Positions 14,867 through 25,749 of a DNA stretch of 64,000 nucleotides are shown in pieces. Within the stretch, counting starts at the first letter, position 1. Every line of letters starts with the position of its first letter. Position numbers and translations under genes: made by a program. This DNA is from Candidatus Methanoperedens nitratireducens (GTDB lineage: Archaea; Halobacteriota; Methanosarcinia; Methanosarcinales; Methanoperedenaceae). Below the pieces are notes generated by a model, which was given only the letters and a program-made list of their open reading frames with translations, was not told the origin of the DNA and searched no databases. The stretch spans positions 472,862 to 536,861 of the forward strand of contig NZ_JMIY01000002.1 of assembly GCF_000685155.1 (NCBI RefSeq), given 5' to 3'.

Positions 14867-16576
14867 CTATTTATATTGGCTGCAACTAAGGTACCGCGCA
14901 TTGCTTGCTCTTATGAACTCATTGCAGACCTCTTTTGGATCTCCATCAGAGACAATACTCCCTTTATCGATCAATATCGCTCTCTGTGCGACCTCTTTTA
15001 TGAAATCTACATGGTGACTTACGAATATGATCGTTGTATTGAATACTTTATTGATATTCTTCAGTGAATTTGCAACATCCCTTAGCGTTATAGGGTCAAG
15101 ATCACCAAAGGGCTCATCAAGCAGCAGGATTGAGGGTTTTGATGACAGTGCTAAAGCAAGAGCAGCTCTCACATTCTCACCGCCGCTCATCTGATATGGC
15201 TTGACATCAAGAATGCTCAGTGGCAGACCGACAGCTTCAAAGATAGGCTTTGCGTAGTTCATCACTTCTGTAAGCGGATGGCTTGGGAATAGTACGCTCA
15301 GTATAGCAGGTGTATAACCCATTCTTGCGAATATCTCCTTTGCGTTCTCCTCAGGCATATCAGTCATCCTGTACAGCTCATCAAGGTCCTTATCTGATAT
15401 ACCAAGTTCTTTAGCACGTTTCCTTGCTTCTTCTACAACCTGCTGCCCTTTTACACCCAGTCTGTACGCAAGCTGCTGTTTTATCGTGGAGTGGGGAGAG
15501 AGCGCGAACTCCTGGTACATGATGCTGGTAATCCTTCTAACCTCCATTCTCTTTGGTGAATATGTTGACATATCAATCCATTCATTGTCAACCAGGAATT
15601 CTATCTCACCATCATCAGGATAAACGAGTCCGTCCATGGCATGAAGTAGCGTTGTTTTCCCTGCTCCGCTTGGGCCTATGAGTGCAGTGATCTCACCCTG
15701 TTTGAATTCGAGATTAATGCTATCAAGATCAAGCACTTCTCCCTGTCTGATAAGCCAGTATCTCTTGGAGAGATTGTTTACCTTGATCACAGTTTTATCA
15801 GATCTGCGCTCTGGCATAGGAATAACAGGTTTCATTTTCTTCATGAATTTCTTTAATACTTCCTCAGGCTCTCCCTCTTCTATTATCCTGCCGCCTTCAA
15901 GCCACAGGACACGGTGGGCAAGATAGGAGTGAACCTCAGGAAGATGGGAAACTACAAGGGTCTTGAGCTTCAGTTTCTCGTTTACGTTCTTTATTGAATC
16001 AAGAACCTCCTGTTTTGTTGCAGGACACGTCATGGTTGCAGGCTCATCCAGAAGAAGAAGAGAGGGTTTTGCAGCAAGCTGTCTTGCGATCAACAATCTC
16101 TGTTTCTCTCCTCCGCTGAGCACTGCTGAGAAATGCTCTGCTTTTTTATCAAGGTTTACGATCTTCAAATACTCCATGCTTTTTTCATACAATTCATCAT
16201 AATATGGTGAATCTTTCTCAGGCAGCATCTCGAATCCGCATTTTTCGACATAGAGCCTGCGAAGCACATTCTCATAAGTAGCGCCAGGCCATAACCCGAA
16301 GTTCCGCTGGAGATGAATGGCAGTCATTTTCTGGAGTTGCTTGATATCCTCGTGTGAAGCACCGGGTCTAACTGTAAGCCCATCAATCTCAAAACTACCA
16401 TCAGTGAGCGGCTCAATACCACGTAAGACCTTAAGTATCGTGGATTTACCACCTCCGCTTCTACCTATAATACCGAGGATTTCACCCTCTTTTATATCAA
16501 AGCTTACTCCATCCAGGACTCTGATCGTATCAGAATCAATCACATAGTCTTTAACCAGATTATTTACTTTCAGCAT
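14867..16576 (-). CDS. atwA: Methyl-coenzyme M reductase component A2 (double ABC ATPase)
   Basis: 569 residues with two ABC cassettes. The first has Walker A GRSGGGKST near 38, signature LSGGEKQRL and the characteristic DEPATMTCPATKQE. The second has GPSGAGKTT near 300, signature MSGGENVRA and LLLDEPFGDLDPIT. The peculiar Walker B region of the first cassette identifies component A2, which supports ATP-dependent reductive activation of methyl-coenzyme M reductase. It is not a transporter; no permease is nearby. It marks the organism as a methanogen or an anaerobic methane/alkane oxidiser. Confidence 0.92.
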   Translation of the reverse strand: MLKVNNLVKDYVIDSDTIRVLDGVSFDIKEGEILGIIGRSGGGKSTILKVLRGIEPLTDGSFEIDGLTVRPGASHEDIKQLQKMTAIHLQRNFGLWPGATYENVLRRLYVEKCGFEMLPEKDSPYYDELYEKSMEYLKIVNLDKKAEHFSAVLSGGEKQRLLIARQLAAKPSLLLLDEPATMTCPATKQEVLDSIKNVNEKLKLKTLVVSHLPEVHSYLAHRVLWLEGGRIIEEGEPEEVLKKFMKKMKPVIPMPERRSDKTVIKVNNLSKRYWLIRQGEVLDLDSINLEFKQGEITALIGPSGAGKTTLLHAMDGLVYPDDGEIEFLVDNEWIDMSTYSPKRMEVRRITSIMYQEFALSPHSTIKQQLAYRLGVKGQQVVEEARKRAKELGISDKDLDELYRMTDMPEENAKEIFARMGYTPAILSVLFPSHPLTEVMNYAKPIFEAVGLPLSILDVKPYQMSGGENVRAALALALSSKPSILLLDEPFGDLDPITLRDVANSLKNINKVFNTTIIFVSHHVDFIKEVAQRAILIDKGSIVSDGDPKEVCNEFIRASNARYLSCSQYK

Positions 16577-16768
16577 TAAATGCCTCCAAAATATGCAGCA
16601 ATTTACGATTATAGTAATGTAGTTTTCGTAATGTTTGAACGTCTATATATTCTTATTGTTTGGGACTCTACATTTAGTATGCAACTGTTAGAAAGATATA
16701 TACTCTAAAAAATACTACAAAAATAGAATTATACTCTGGATTAATAGTCCTGAGACTGAGGTAGTTAT
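16577..16768. other. Divergent intergenic region
   Basis: AT-rich region between component A2 (minus) and the TPR protein (plus). It contains several TATA-like runs, for example TCTATATATTC near 16639-16649 and AGATATATACTC near 16693-16704, that could serve either gene. No repeat or small gene is seen. Confidence 0.4.
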
Positions 16769-17794
16769 ATGAGATTAGGCGGATTTTTAAGGAAAACGGA
16801 AAAAAAGGACTCTATACAGGAGGCTGAGGATTATAAGCGCCTGGGTAAATATGATAAAGCACTTGAAGCGTATGGGAACATTCTGAACGCCGATCAGGGT
16901 AATCTTAAAGCCTGGTATGGTAAAGCATCTATCCACCTTATACTTGAGCAGTATCCTGCAGCACTTGAGGCCTATGAGAATTTTCTGAGACTTGATCCCA
17001 TGAATACAAAAGCATGGCATGAGAGGGGTTTCGTACTTGTGAACCTTGGCAGACTGGATGAAGCACTGGAGGCATATGACAGAGTACTTGAATCTGAGCC
17101 TTATAATATTAAATTGCTATCTGAGAAAGCAATGATATTGAAGGAACTTAAAAAAGATTCTCTATTACTGGAGATATACGACAGGCTTCTTCAGCTTGAT
17201 CCCATGAATACAAAGATCTGGTTTGAGAAGGGATCGATACTATTAGATATGGGCAAAGAAGCAGAGGCATTTCTGGCATATGAGAGGGTGCTTGAGCTTG
17301 ATCCTGATAATATAGAAGCACTTGCCCGCAAAGGATTGATTACAGGGCTCAGAAGACAGTATGCCCAGGGTTTTGCTCTGCTTGATAAAGCACTCAAGAA
17401 AGATCCGGAGAACATGAGCGCATTGTATGGAATGGGAGCGATATGGAAGCTAAAAGGCGCAGACCTTGCAACTCTTGATATACGTCATGATTCTATAAAA
17501 GCATACGGCAATGCGCTTCATATCTATGAAAGAGCTATTGAGCTTGAGCCCAATGACCCAAAACTATGGCATGAGAGTGGTGCTATTCTCAAAGAACTTG
17601 ACCGCATGAATGAAGCTATCAGGGCGTTTGATAGATCAATAGAGATCGATCCAGAGAATACGAAACCATGGTATGATAAAGGAGTGGCACTCAAGGTACT
17701 CGGAAGGGAGAACGAAGCCATGGCATGTTTTAGCAGGGTGCTTGAACTGGATCCATCGCATACACTTGCACGTCATAAATTAAAGCAATTATAA
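16769..17794 (+). CDS. Tetratricopeptide-repeat protein
   Basis: 341 residues made almost wholly of about nine TPR units of 34 residues, recognisable by repeated blocks such as ALEAYENFLRLDPMNTKAWH and AIRAFDRSIEIDPENTKPWY. There is no signal peptide or membrane segment, so it should be a cytoplasmic scaffold for protein contacts. The client is unknown. A GAGGTAG ribosome site precedes ATG 16769. The near-identical LDPMNTKAW/LDPMNTKIW units point to recent internal repeat duplication. Confidence 0.88.
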   Translation: MRLGGFLRKTEKKDSIQEAEDYKRLGKYDKALEAYGNILNADQGNLKAWYGKASIHLILEQYPAALEAYENFLRLDPMNTKAWHERGFVLVNLGRLDEALEAYDRVLESEPYNIKLLSEKAMILKELKKDSLLLEIYDRLLQLDPMNTKIWFEKGSILLDMGKEAEAFLAYERVLELDPDNIEALARKGLITGLRRQYAQGFALLDKALKKDPENMSALYGMGAIWKLKGADLATLDIRHDSIKAYGNALHIYERAIELEPNDPKLWHESGAILKELDRMNEAIRAFDRSIEIDPENTKPWYDKGVALKVLGRENEAMACFSRVLELDPSHTLARHKLKQL

Positions 17795-17845
17795 ACAGTT
17801 AACTTCTTACGTCCAAATGCTATTATGGTACACAGGAGGATATAT

Positions 17846-19138
17846 ATGAGAGCTATTGTTTATGTGCTGTTAGCAATCATGCTCATTACACCAGCCTCTG
17901 CTTCAGACTGGAGCATGTTTAAAAAGGACCCATCACATTCGGGCTTTACTACAGATGCAGTAAACCCGCCACTTACACTGGAGTGGACCTCAAACCTGGG
18001 ATATGATACAGATTCATCTCCTGTGGTGGTGGATGGGGTATTATACATAGGCTCGAATTACGGTATCCATGCGCTTGATGCAAGATCGGGAAAAGAGATA
18101 TGGAGAAACCATACCAATGGTTTTGTAAAATCCGTTCCATCGGTTGTTAACGGGACGCTTTATATCGGGGCAGATGATAAACGGTTCTATGCCATTGATA
18201 CAAAAGACGGTGCTATAAAATGGACCTATAAAAATTCTACAGATGGATATCTATCCTCTGCTGCCGTAGTTAATGGTCTTGCCTATGCAGGATCAAAAGA
18301 CGGTTCTCTCTATGCCCTGAATATCCGAAATGGTGAGCCCTCATGGTCTGTACTCACAGGCAGGAACATTGCTTCTTCACCTGCTGTTATGGAGGGAACT
18401 GTCTATGCCGGGAATGATAGGGGTTCTGTCATTGCCTTTGATGCCACAAGTGGCAAGGAGAAATGGCGCTATGATACAGGTATAAGTGAGATTAAATCCT
18501 CCCCCTCTGTTGCAAACGGGACCGTGTATATTGGTTCAAACAATGGGAATATATATGCTCTGGATGCAGCCAGAGGTACTATGAGATGGACATATTCCAC
18601 AGGAGCTAATGTCGAATCATCACCTTCTGTAAAGGATGGTATTGTCTTTGCTGGCTCAAAGGATTCCAATTTCCATGCTATAGATGCCAGAACAGGAGCC
18701 CTTAAATGGAAATTTCAAACTGCAGGATATGTCGATTCTTCGCCTGCGATCTCAGATGATATTGTTTATTTTGGCTCAAGAAACAATTTCATCTATGCCC
18801 TTGATGCGAATACAGGACGTCTTCTCTGGAGAAACACGACAGGAACAAAGGATAAGGACTACATAACATCACCTGCCATATCTGGAAATATGCTCTATGC
18901 AGCCACCCGCAGTGGAATTGTTTACGCTTATTCGTCCGGAACTCAGACAACACCAGCGGCTACCCAGAAAGTCGATAAAACAGGGATACCTGCTCCGACC
19001 ACACCTGGTTCAACAACTGCTACGTCAGATGATACATCAACCGGGGCAAAGAGGATACCGGGATTTGAATACGCAGTGTTGATACTGCTGATAACAATCC
19101 TGATAAGAAGATCTGGTTCTAAACCTCCAATAGCTTAA
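17846..19138 (+). CDS. Secreted PQQ-like beta-propeller protein with PGF-CTERM anchor
   Basis: 430 residues. ATG 17846 is chosen because AGGAGG (17834-17839) stands 6 bp upstream; the frame opens earlier at 17825. The signal peptide MRAIVYVLLAIMLITPASAS is followed by about eight propeller blades of the kind VVDGVLYIGSNYGIHALDA and GKEIWR. A Thr/Pro-rich linker then leads to PGFEYAVLILLITILIRR, a PGF-CTERM sorting signal for archaeosortase A. PQQ binding is not implied; such propellers often bind ligands or assemble surface complexes. Confidence 0.88.
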   Translation: MRAIVYVLLAIMLITPASASDWSMFKKDPSHSGFTTDAVNPPLTLEWTSNLGYDTDSSPVVVDGVLYIGSNYGIHALDARSGKEIWRNHTNGFVKSVPSVVNGTLYIGADDKRFYAIDTKDGAIKWTYKNSTDGYLSSAAVVNGLAYAGSKDGSLYALNIRNGEPSWSVLTGRNIASSPAVMEGTVYAGNDRGSVIAFDATSGKEKWRYDTGISEIKSSPSVANGTVYIGSNNGNIYALDAARGTMRWTYSTGANVESSPSVKDGIVFAGSKDSNFHAIDARTGALKWKFQTAGYVDSSPAISDDIVYFGSRNNFIYALDANTGRLLWRNTTGTKDKDYITSPAISGNMLYAATRSGIVYAYSSGTQTTPAATQKVDKTGIPAPTTPGSTTATSDDTSTGAKRIPGFEYAVLILLITILIRRSGSKPPIA

Positions 19139-19172
19139 TTATTCTTTCTTACAATTAGAAGGAGTGAAACTT

Positions 19173-20222
19173 ATGAGTGACTTAAGAGACCTTTTAGAGC
19201 GGTTATCGAATGCGCATGGTGTTTCTGGATATGAAGGCAATGTAAGGCAGATCATAGAGAACGAAGTAAGGCCATATGTTGATGAGATCAAGACCGATAA
19301 GATGGGAAATCTTATTGCCACAAGGCGCGGCGATTCGCCCACTGTGATGCTTGCAGCACATATGGACGAGATCGGTCTTATGGTAAAATACGTTGATGAC
19401 AAGGGTTTTGTCCGTTTCACCAAGACCGGAGGATGGTTTGACCAGACGCTTCTTAACCAGAGGATGATACTGCATACAGAGCACGGCCCTGTGTACGGCG
19501 TAATAGGCTCAAAGCCTCCCCATGCCATGAAAGAGGAGGATAGGAAAAAGCCAGTCAATGCAGAAGATATGTTTATTGATGTGGGTGCAAAAAGCAAGGA
19601 TGATGCGGAAAAGCTCGGAGTAAGGACAGGAACGCCGATTACCCCGGATATGGAGCTAAAACCGCTCGGGAATGATCGGGTCACGGGCAAGGCTTTCGAT
19701 AACCGTGCAGGCTGTGCGATGCTCATAGGGGCGCTCGAGCAGATGAGAGATGTTAGAGCTACAATTCATGCCGTGTTCACAGTACAGGAAGAGGTGGGAT
19801 TAAAAGGAGCCCGGATATCTGCTTTTGGATTAAGCCCTGATGTTGCGTTAGCTACCGATGTTACGATCACCGGCGACCATCCCGGCATTGAGAAAAAACA
19901 CTCTGCCATAGAGATGGGTAAAGGGCCGTCCATTACTGTAAGCGATGCCGAGGGGCGTGGAATAATCGTACCTGAGCCTGTATTGAAGTGGTTAAAAGAG
20001 GCAGCAGGATCAAATAATATCCCCTACCAGCTTGAAGTAGGCACTGGCGGAACAACAGATGCTTCTGCAATACATCTGTCGCGTGAAGGTGTACCATCGG
20101 GTGTTATCAGTATGCCAACGCGATATATCCACACACCTGTATCTGTTCTCAGCATGAGCGACCTTGAGAAAAGTGCTGAGTTGATCGCCAGGGCGGTTGA
20201 GATTGTAGATAGGTTTTTCTAA
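19173..20222 (+). CDS. M42 family aminopeptidase / glutamyl aminopeptidase
   Basis: A 349-residue dinuclear metallopeptidase of the M42 family (tetrahedral TET complexes, cytoplasmic peptide trimming). Metal and catalytic residues are visible: His in AAHMDEIG, Asp in KAFDNRAGC, the Glu pair in VQEEVGLKGA, Asp in ATDVTITGD and the final His in RYIHTPVSVL. GAAGGAG at 19158-19164 points to ATG 19173; an upstream GTG at 19164 overlaps that site. Cellulase annotations of this family are historical. Confidence 0.93.
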   Translation: MSDLRDLLERLSNAHGVSGYEGNVRQIIENEVRPYVDEIKTDKMGNLIATRRGDSPTVMLAAHMDEIGLMVKYVDDKGFVRFTKTGGWFDQTLLNQRMILHTEHGPVYGVIGSKPPHAMKEEDRKKPVNAEDMFIDVGAKSKDDAEKLGVRTGTPITPDMELKPLGNDRVTGKAFDNRAGCAMLIGALEQMRDVRATIHAVFTVQEEVGLKGARISAFGLSPDVALATDVTITGDHPGIEKKHSAIEMGKGPSITVSDAEGRGIIVPEPVLKWLKEAAGSNNIPYQLEVGTGGTTDASAIHLSREGVPSGVISMPTRYIHTPVSVLSMSDLEKSAELIARAVEIVDRFF

Positions 20223-20259
20223 TAGGAAGCACACTTAGAGGCTCACCAAGGTGATATAA

Positions 20260-21784
20260 ATGAATAGAAGGGATCGTTTTATTTAACGGAATAAAAATAC
20301 TTGATACAACATTAAGAGATGGTGAACAGACACCCGGAGTCTCTCTCACAACAGAGAGCAAGTTATTGATTGCAAGGAAGATCGACAGCCTTGGTGTGGA
20401 TATCCTGGAAGCGGGTTCTGCTATTACATCAGATGGTGAGCGCACAGCTATTAAGAAAATAGCCGGCGAAGGATTGAATGCAGAAATATGCAGCTACTGC
20501 CGTATCCGCAGGGAGGATATCGACAGTGCCATAAGCTGCGATGTGGACTCCATACATCTTGTCGTACCTGTCTCTGATCTTCATATCCAGCAAAAATTAA
20601 AAAAAGACCGCAAGTCTGTACTCGGTATGGCTGTTGAGATGACAGAGTATGCAAAATCGCATGGGTTGGTCGTGGAACTGAGCGGGGAAGATGCATCCCG
20701 CGCTGATCTTGATTATCTTAAATCCGTTTACAATGCCGGGATAGAGGCAGGTGCTGACAGGCTGTGCTTCTGTGATACGGTCGGAATTCTTACTCCAGAG
20801 AGGTCATACGATATATTCAGCGACTTATCACTGCTTGGTGCACCCATCAGTGTCCACTGCCACAATGATTTCGGCATGGCAACGTCCAATACTGTTGCAG
20901 CACTGCGGGCTGGAGCAGCGCAGGCGCATGTCACCATCAACGGCATTGGCGAGCGGGCGGGAAATACATCGCTTGAGGAAGTGGTCATGGCGCTTTTTTC
21001 ATTATATAAGCATAAAACAAAAATCGATCTTAAGGGTCTGTACACAACATCCCGGCTTGTGAGCAGGCTATGCGGAATCCCTGTTGCTCCAAACAAGGCG
21101 ATAGTGGGCGGAAATGCCTTCACCCACGAAGCAGGCATACATGTTCACGGGCTGCTTGCGAACACTGCCACGTATGAACCCATCACACCCGAACTTGTTG
21201 GACGTGAGCGCAGAATCGTGCTCGGAAAGCATGCGGGCAGAAGCTCTGTTGTTCTTGCACTGAGGGAACTGGGATTTTCTGCCAGTGAGGAGCAGATTGA
21301 TGATATCGTTACAAGAATGAAAGAACTCGGCGATAAAGGAAAGCACGTTACAGATGCAGATCTTCAGACAATTACAGAGACCGTACTGGGGATATACCAG
21401 GAAGCCAAAGTCAGGCTTGAAGAACTCACAGTCGTTGCTGGGAATACCGTGATGCCTACAGCCTCGATCAGGTTGAAGGTAAACGGGAACCACGTAGTAG
21501 AGGCAGGTGTAGGGACAGGGCCTGTTGATGCAGCCATCAACGCATTAAAAAAAGCTGTATCAGGCGTTGCCGATATTCAATTAGATGAGTACCATGTGGA
21601 TGCTATAACAGGCGGGACTGATGCTCTGGTTGAGGTCTGGGTAAAGCTCAGTAAAGGAGGCAAGACGATAACAGCCCGCGGAGCCCGTACAGATATCATA
21701 ATGGCCTCTGTTGAGGCCGTACTTGAGGGCGTAAACAGGCTTATACAGCAGGAACAGAACAACCGCAAGAACAGAGATTCCTGA
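20260..21784 (+). CDS. 2-isopropylmalate / (R)-citramalate synthase family, with N-terminal frameshift
   Basis: A condensing enzyme of the LeuA/CimA family, joining acetyl-CoA to a 2-oxoacid. The essential start [18 protein letters not shown] is encoded from about 20288, but in that frame no ATG, GTG or TTG lies between the stop at 20261-20263 and these residues. An ATG at 20260 with the ribosome site AAGGTGAT reads MNRRDRFI then stops at 20284-20286. Dropping one T from the run 20277-20280 would join them into a 507-residue protein of normal length. [12 protein letters not shown] supplies metal ligands and the C-terminal regulatory domain is complete. ilvB and ilvN follow, so it serves isoleucine or leucine synthesis. 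Confidence 0.8.
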
Positions 21785-21825
21785 GAAATGTTTATTAAAC
21801 ATTAATTTGTGTTAAGGTGAATCAA

Positions 21826-23505
21826 ATGACAAAACCAAAGATGACCGGAGCAAAAGCAGTCATAGAATCGCTTTACCAGGAGAATGTAGAAGTGATCTTC
21901 GGATATCCGGGAGGAACCGTACTTCCGTTATATGATGAAATATACGATGCTGATATCAGGCACATACTTGTAAGACATGAACAGGCTGCTGCACATGCTG
22001 CTGATGGTTATGCAAGAGCTACAGGCAAAGCGGGTGTATGCCTTGCCACCTCAGGGCCTGGAGCCACAAACCTTGTTACAGGTATTGCGACAGCTTATAT
22101 GGATTCTGTGCCGATGGTAGCCCTAACCGGGCAGGTTCCACGCTCTCTTATAGGTAATGATGCGTTCCAGGAAGCGAACATTACAGGGATAACCCTGCCT
22201 ATTACCAAGCATAACTACCTTGTCAATGATGCCAGGGATATTCCCATGACAATCAAGGAAGCCTTCTATATTGCCCGGACAGGGAGGCCAGGCCCGGTAC
22301 TGATCGACCTGCCAAAGGATACACAGACCGAAATTATAGAATTTGAATATCCGCAGGAGGTAAAGCTGCGTGGATACAAACCAACATATACGGGAAATGA
22401 ACAGCAGATCAAGCGGGCTGCATCCCTTATACTGAAGGCTGAGAAGCCTGTTATATATGCAGGCGGGGGCATTGTTATCTCAGGCGCCTGTGATGAGCTT
22501 TGCGCTCTGGCAGAGGGGATTATGGCACCTGTAACGACCACACTTATGGGTATGGATGCCTTCCCATCAGGCCACCCACTATCCATTGGAATGCTGGGCA
22601 TGCACGGGACAAGGTATGCCAACTACGCGGTACAGGAATCTGATCTGATTATAGCTGCAGGTGTACGCTTTGATGACAGGGTAACAGGCAAGATATCCGC
22701 ATTTGCACAGAATGCAAAGATAATCCATATAGATATTGATCCTGCTGAGATAGGAAAGAATGTCAGGGTGGATCTCCCGATAGTTGGAGACGCAAAGAAC
22801 GTGTTGAAGGGTTTACTTAAATATATCAAGCAGGAACAGGTCAGAACAGATGCCTGGAACAAAAAGATAGAGACCTGGAAAAAGGAGTATCCTCTCTCCT
22901 ACAGGAAGGATGATCTTCTCCGCCCCCAGTTTGTGGTTGAGCAGATAAGCGAAGTATGTCCTGATGCGGTTATAGTCACAGAGGTAGGGCAGAACCAGAT
23001 GTGGGCAGCCCAGTTCTTCAATTATAGAAACCCGCGTACATTCATATCAAGCGGCGGCCTCGGTACGATGGGCTATGGATTCCCTGCTTCCATAGGGGTA
23101 AAGGTCGGAAAGCCTGAATCTACAGTTATAGACATAGCAGGCGACGGCTCGTTCCAGATGAACTCACAGGAACTTGCAACCGCTGTCCAGAACGATATAC
23201 CTGTAATCGTGGCAATACTCAACAACGGTTTTCTGGGAATGGTGAGACAGTGGCAGGAATTATTCTTTAACAGGCGCTATTCACAGACATGCCTTGATGG
23301 TAGCGTGGATTTTGTCAAGCTTGCTGATGCCTACGGTGCTCTTGGGCTTCGGGCAACAAAGAAGGGCGAAGTCAGGGATGTTATTGATGAAGCAGTAAAA
23401 TCAGAGCGGCCAGTGGTCATAGATTTTGTGGTTGAGCGTGAGGAGAACGTTTCACCCATGGTCCCGGCCGGCGCAGCTATCAATGAGATACTCGATCTGG
23501 AGTGA
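21826..23505 (+). CDS. ilvB: Acetolactate synthase large subunit
   Basis: A 559-residue thiamine-diphosphate enzyme that forms acetolactate and acetohydroxybutyrate, the first common step to valine, leucine and isoleucine. The catalytic Glu lies in [10 protein letters not shown] near residue 50. The ThDP/Mg motif is GDGSF then ILNN near 440-470. ATG 21826 is preferred since AAGGTGA is placed 6 bp upstream; a GTG at 21817 lies within that site. ilvN starts 6 bp after the stop, so the pair forms an operon with the upstream synthase. Confidence 0.96.
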   Translation: MTKPKMTGAKAVIESLYQENVEVIFGYPGGTVLPLYDEIYDADIRHILVRHEQAAAHAADGYARATGKAGVCLATSGPGATNLVTGIATAYMDSVPMVALTGQVPRSLIGNDAFQEANITGITLPITKHNYLVNDARDIPMTIKEAFYIARTGRPGPVLIDLPKDTQTEIIEFEYPQEVKLRGYKPTYTGNEQQIKRAASLILKAEKPVIYAGGGIVISGACDELCALAEGIMAPVTTTLMGMDAFPSGHPLSIGMLGMHGTRYANYAVQESDLIIAAGVRFDDRVTGKISAFAQNAKIIHIDIDPAEIGKNVRVDLPIVGDAKNVLKGLLKYIKQEQVRTDAWNKKIETWKKEYPLSYRKDDLLRPQFVVEQISEVCPDAVIVTEVGQNQMWAAQFFNYRNPRTFISSGGLGTMGYGFPASIGVKVGKPESTVIDIAGDGSFQMNSQELATAVQNDIPVIVAILNNGFLGMVRQWQELFFNRRYSQTCLDGSVDFVKLADAYGALGLRATKKGEVRDVIDEAVKSERPVVIDFVVEREENVSPMVPAGAAINEILDLE

Positions 23506-23511
23506 GAAGAG

Positions 23512-24012
23512 ATGAAGCATACAGTAGCAGTACTTGTTGAAAACAGGCCAGGTGTCCTGACAAGGGTTGCAGGTCTGTTCTCAAGGCGCGGTTTCAATAT
23601 AGAAAGCCTTGCAGTCGGCATTACTGAGAACCCGGATACCTCGCGCATGACCATCGTTGTGAACGGTGATGATCATGTGCTTGAACAGGTGATGAAACAG
23701 CTTAACAAACTGATCGATGTTATAAGAGTAAGTGACATATCACATGATGAAACCGTACACAGGGAACTTGCGCTCATAAAGGTCGGGGTGGACTCCTCTA
23801 CCCGTGCTGAAGTGATGCAGATAGTGGATGTGTTCAGGGCAAAGATCGTGGACGTTGGCGTAAGATCAATCGTAGTTGAAGTTACAGGCGATGAGAGCAA
23901 GATAAATGCGATGGAGCAGCTCCTGCGGCAGTTCGGGATAAAAGAGATGGTAAGGACCGGCAAGATAGCAATGAACCGCGGGGCAAAGGTTGTTCAAAAG
24001 GATAAGCGATAA
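23512..24012 (+). CDS. ilvN: Acetolactate synthase small (regulatory) subunit
   Basis: 166 residues. The N-terminal ACT domain (VAVLVENRPGVLTRVAGLFS, about 4-75) binds valine for feedback control, and the C-terminal domain stabilises the catalytic subunit (ELALIKVGVDSSTRAEVMQI). Length and motifs are normal. It is the last gene of the branched-chain group and converges on the surface protein at 24020. Confidence 0.95.
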   Translation: MKHTVAVLVENRPGVLTRVAGLFSRRGFNIESLAVGITENPDTSRMTIVVNGDDHVLEQVMKQLNKLIDVIRVSDISHDETVHRELALIKVGVDSSTRAEVMQIVDVFRAKIVDVGVRSIVVEVTGDESKINAMEQLLRQFGIKEMVRTGKIAMNRGAKVVQKDKR

Positions 24013-24019
24013 TTAACGC

Positions 24020-25648
24020 TCACCTTCGCCTGCAGGCTGCTGCGAAAACCAGCACAATAATGGCGAGTGCAATATCGAAGCCAGGCGCTATAGGCGTAGG
24101 AGAAGGCTCCTGGGCATTTTCAGGATCTTGAATATCAGGTGGTGCAGCTGCTGCGACTCCCATCGGTGCTTTTTGTGCAGGTGGGGTCTTACTTGGGTCA
24201 ATAACAGTTATGGTCGGTCTGTCTGAGCTCAATACAGATCGCGTGGTTCCCTTGTACTCAACATTGGTATAATTTAAGATCGCAGCAGGCAGGAGAGCTT
24301 CTCCCTCCCTGTTCATGCGGATAGTATAGTTGAACTCCTGCACCGAATCAGGATCAGACCAGCCGGTCAGTGAGATTGAGCCGTGCACAATGCTGACGCT
24401 GTCGGGCAGTGAATCTGTGACCTCGAACCGTGTGCCTATGTTCCCTATGTTGCTGATCTTCACTGTAACATTTACAGATTCGCTTATATTCGCGACGGAT
24501 TTGCTCACTGTCTTGTTCAGGATGATCTTCGGACCGTTGACCACGACCGTTGTTGTTTTGGAGGATGCGTTATACTGTCTATTATTGACCGTGAACTGAG
24601 CAGTAGCAGCCGGTACTGTATAGCCGCTCAGGCTTGTTTCCAGAGGTTTAATTGAGTATGTTGTACTCCATTCCTGTCCTGGCTTGAGCACAGCGATATC
24701 CCACTGAAAAGGAGTACTTGATTTTAACTCAAAATCTTCATTTATGCTATCCGTGACATGGATATTATAGATATCATACATTCCGCCGTTCGCAACAGTG
24801 ATAGTTACGGTTGAGGTGTCCTTGAGGTACATACGGTCTCTCACAGCCTTGCTTACAGTAAAATAATCTGGTTTCGGTGAGACTGGTATGGATTTTGAGC
24901 CTGTTGCTCTGTACTCGAGATCTTTGGCATCATACCCCTTTATATTTGCGCTTAAGTCATATGATCTTTGATCGATCAATTCAGGAACAAGCAATATGAC
25001 CTCAAAGCTCTCACTCTTACCTTTATCTATCCTGTAATAATATTTGCGAAGCTGGCTTATATCCCCTCCCCTCAATTTTAATTCGCCTGTATTGAGGTTT
25101 AAATCAACATTTTTGGCAAATGCATCACCGTTATTTTTTACCTCAACCTTTGCAGTAATTACCTGGCTGCTGTAAGAGGTATATGTTGTTTTATCGGTTG
25201 TAACCTTGACTTCAAGTTTAGGCTTTCCCCTCAACTGTATAGATATGGTGGCCCATGGTTTATAATACTCATATACCCATTCTTTGGCATTCTTTGCCGT
25301 AAAACCAGTAGCTGATATTTTGATCTCATAATCAGAGTCTATATAAGGCTCACTCTGCAAGGTCAGGATTATCTCTTTGACAAGTGTTCCGTTTTTATAA
25401 ATCTCAAGAAGAACCGAGGGATTAACATCTGTTTCAGGAACGATCTCTCCTTTGATATTCTTTACCCCTGGCACTGGAGAAGAGAACTGTATCGCTTTGA
25501 TCATGTACTCCCCGTTGGTCAGAGTACCGCCTTTATACAGAGTTGCTGACACGGCAGGTGCCCATTCTATATCGTTTGGACTGAAATCTGATGCTGATAC
25601 AGGATTTATCAACCAGAGGATTATAATCAAAACTGCAAAGCTTTTCAT
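24020..25648 (-). CDS. Large surface protein with CARDB-like repeats and PGF-CTERM
   Basis: About 542 residues from ATG 25648, which begins the signal peptide MKSFAVLIIILWLINPVSAS; a TTG extension to 25675 is unlikely. The body is beta-rich with repeated immunoglobulin-like units typical of the archaeal COG1361/CARDB group (VKNNGDAFAKNVDLNLNTG, ITVANGGMYDIYNIHVTDS, VKISNIGNIGTRFEVTDSLP). A Pro/Ala-rich stalk is followed by PGFDIALAIIVLVFAAACRR, an archaeosortase signal. It is probably an S-layer-associated surface protein. Ligand unknown. Confidence 0.82.
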   Translation of the reverse strand: MKSFAVLIIILWLINPVSASDFSPNDIEWAPAVSATLYKGGTLTNGEYMIKAIQFSSPVPGVKNIKGEIVPETDVNPSVLLEIYKNGTLVKEIILTLQSEPYIDSDYEIKISATGFTAKNAKEWVYEYYKPWATISIQLRGKPKLEVKVTTDKTTYTSYSSQVITAKVEVKNNGDAFAKNVDLNLNTGELKLRGGDISQLRKYYYRIDKGKSESFEVILLVPELIDQRSYDLSANIKGYDAKDLEYRATGSKSIPVSPKPDYFTVSKAVRDRMYLKDTSTVTITVANGGMYDIYNIHVTDSINEDFELKSSTPFQWDIAVLKPGQEWSTTYSIKPLETSLSGYTVPAATAQFTVNNRQYNASSKTTTVVVNGPKIILNKTVSKSVANISESVNVTVKISNIGNIGTRFEVTDSLPDSVSIVHGSISLTGWSDPDSVQEFNYTIRMNREGEALLPAAILNYTNVEYKGTTRSVLSSDRPTITVIDPSKTPPAQKAPMGVAAAAPPDIQDPENAQEPSPTPIAPGFDIALAIIVLVFAAACRRR

Positions 25649-25749
25649 ATGCTGATTATCATAATGAGCATTCAATATAAAGTTTACTATGTAGATAATA
25701 ATTATGAGGTGTATTTCACAAATGGCAGGGGTACCGTGAGGAGGGGTTA

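Noticed and set aside
14867-16576. ABC transporter ATPase
   Set aside because: Fused twin cassettes with DEPATMTCPATKQE and no permease nearby fit component A2 instead.
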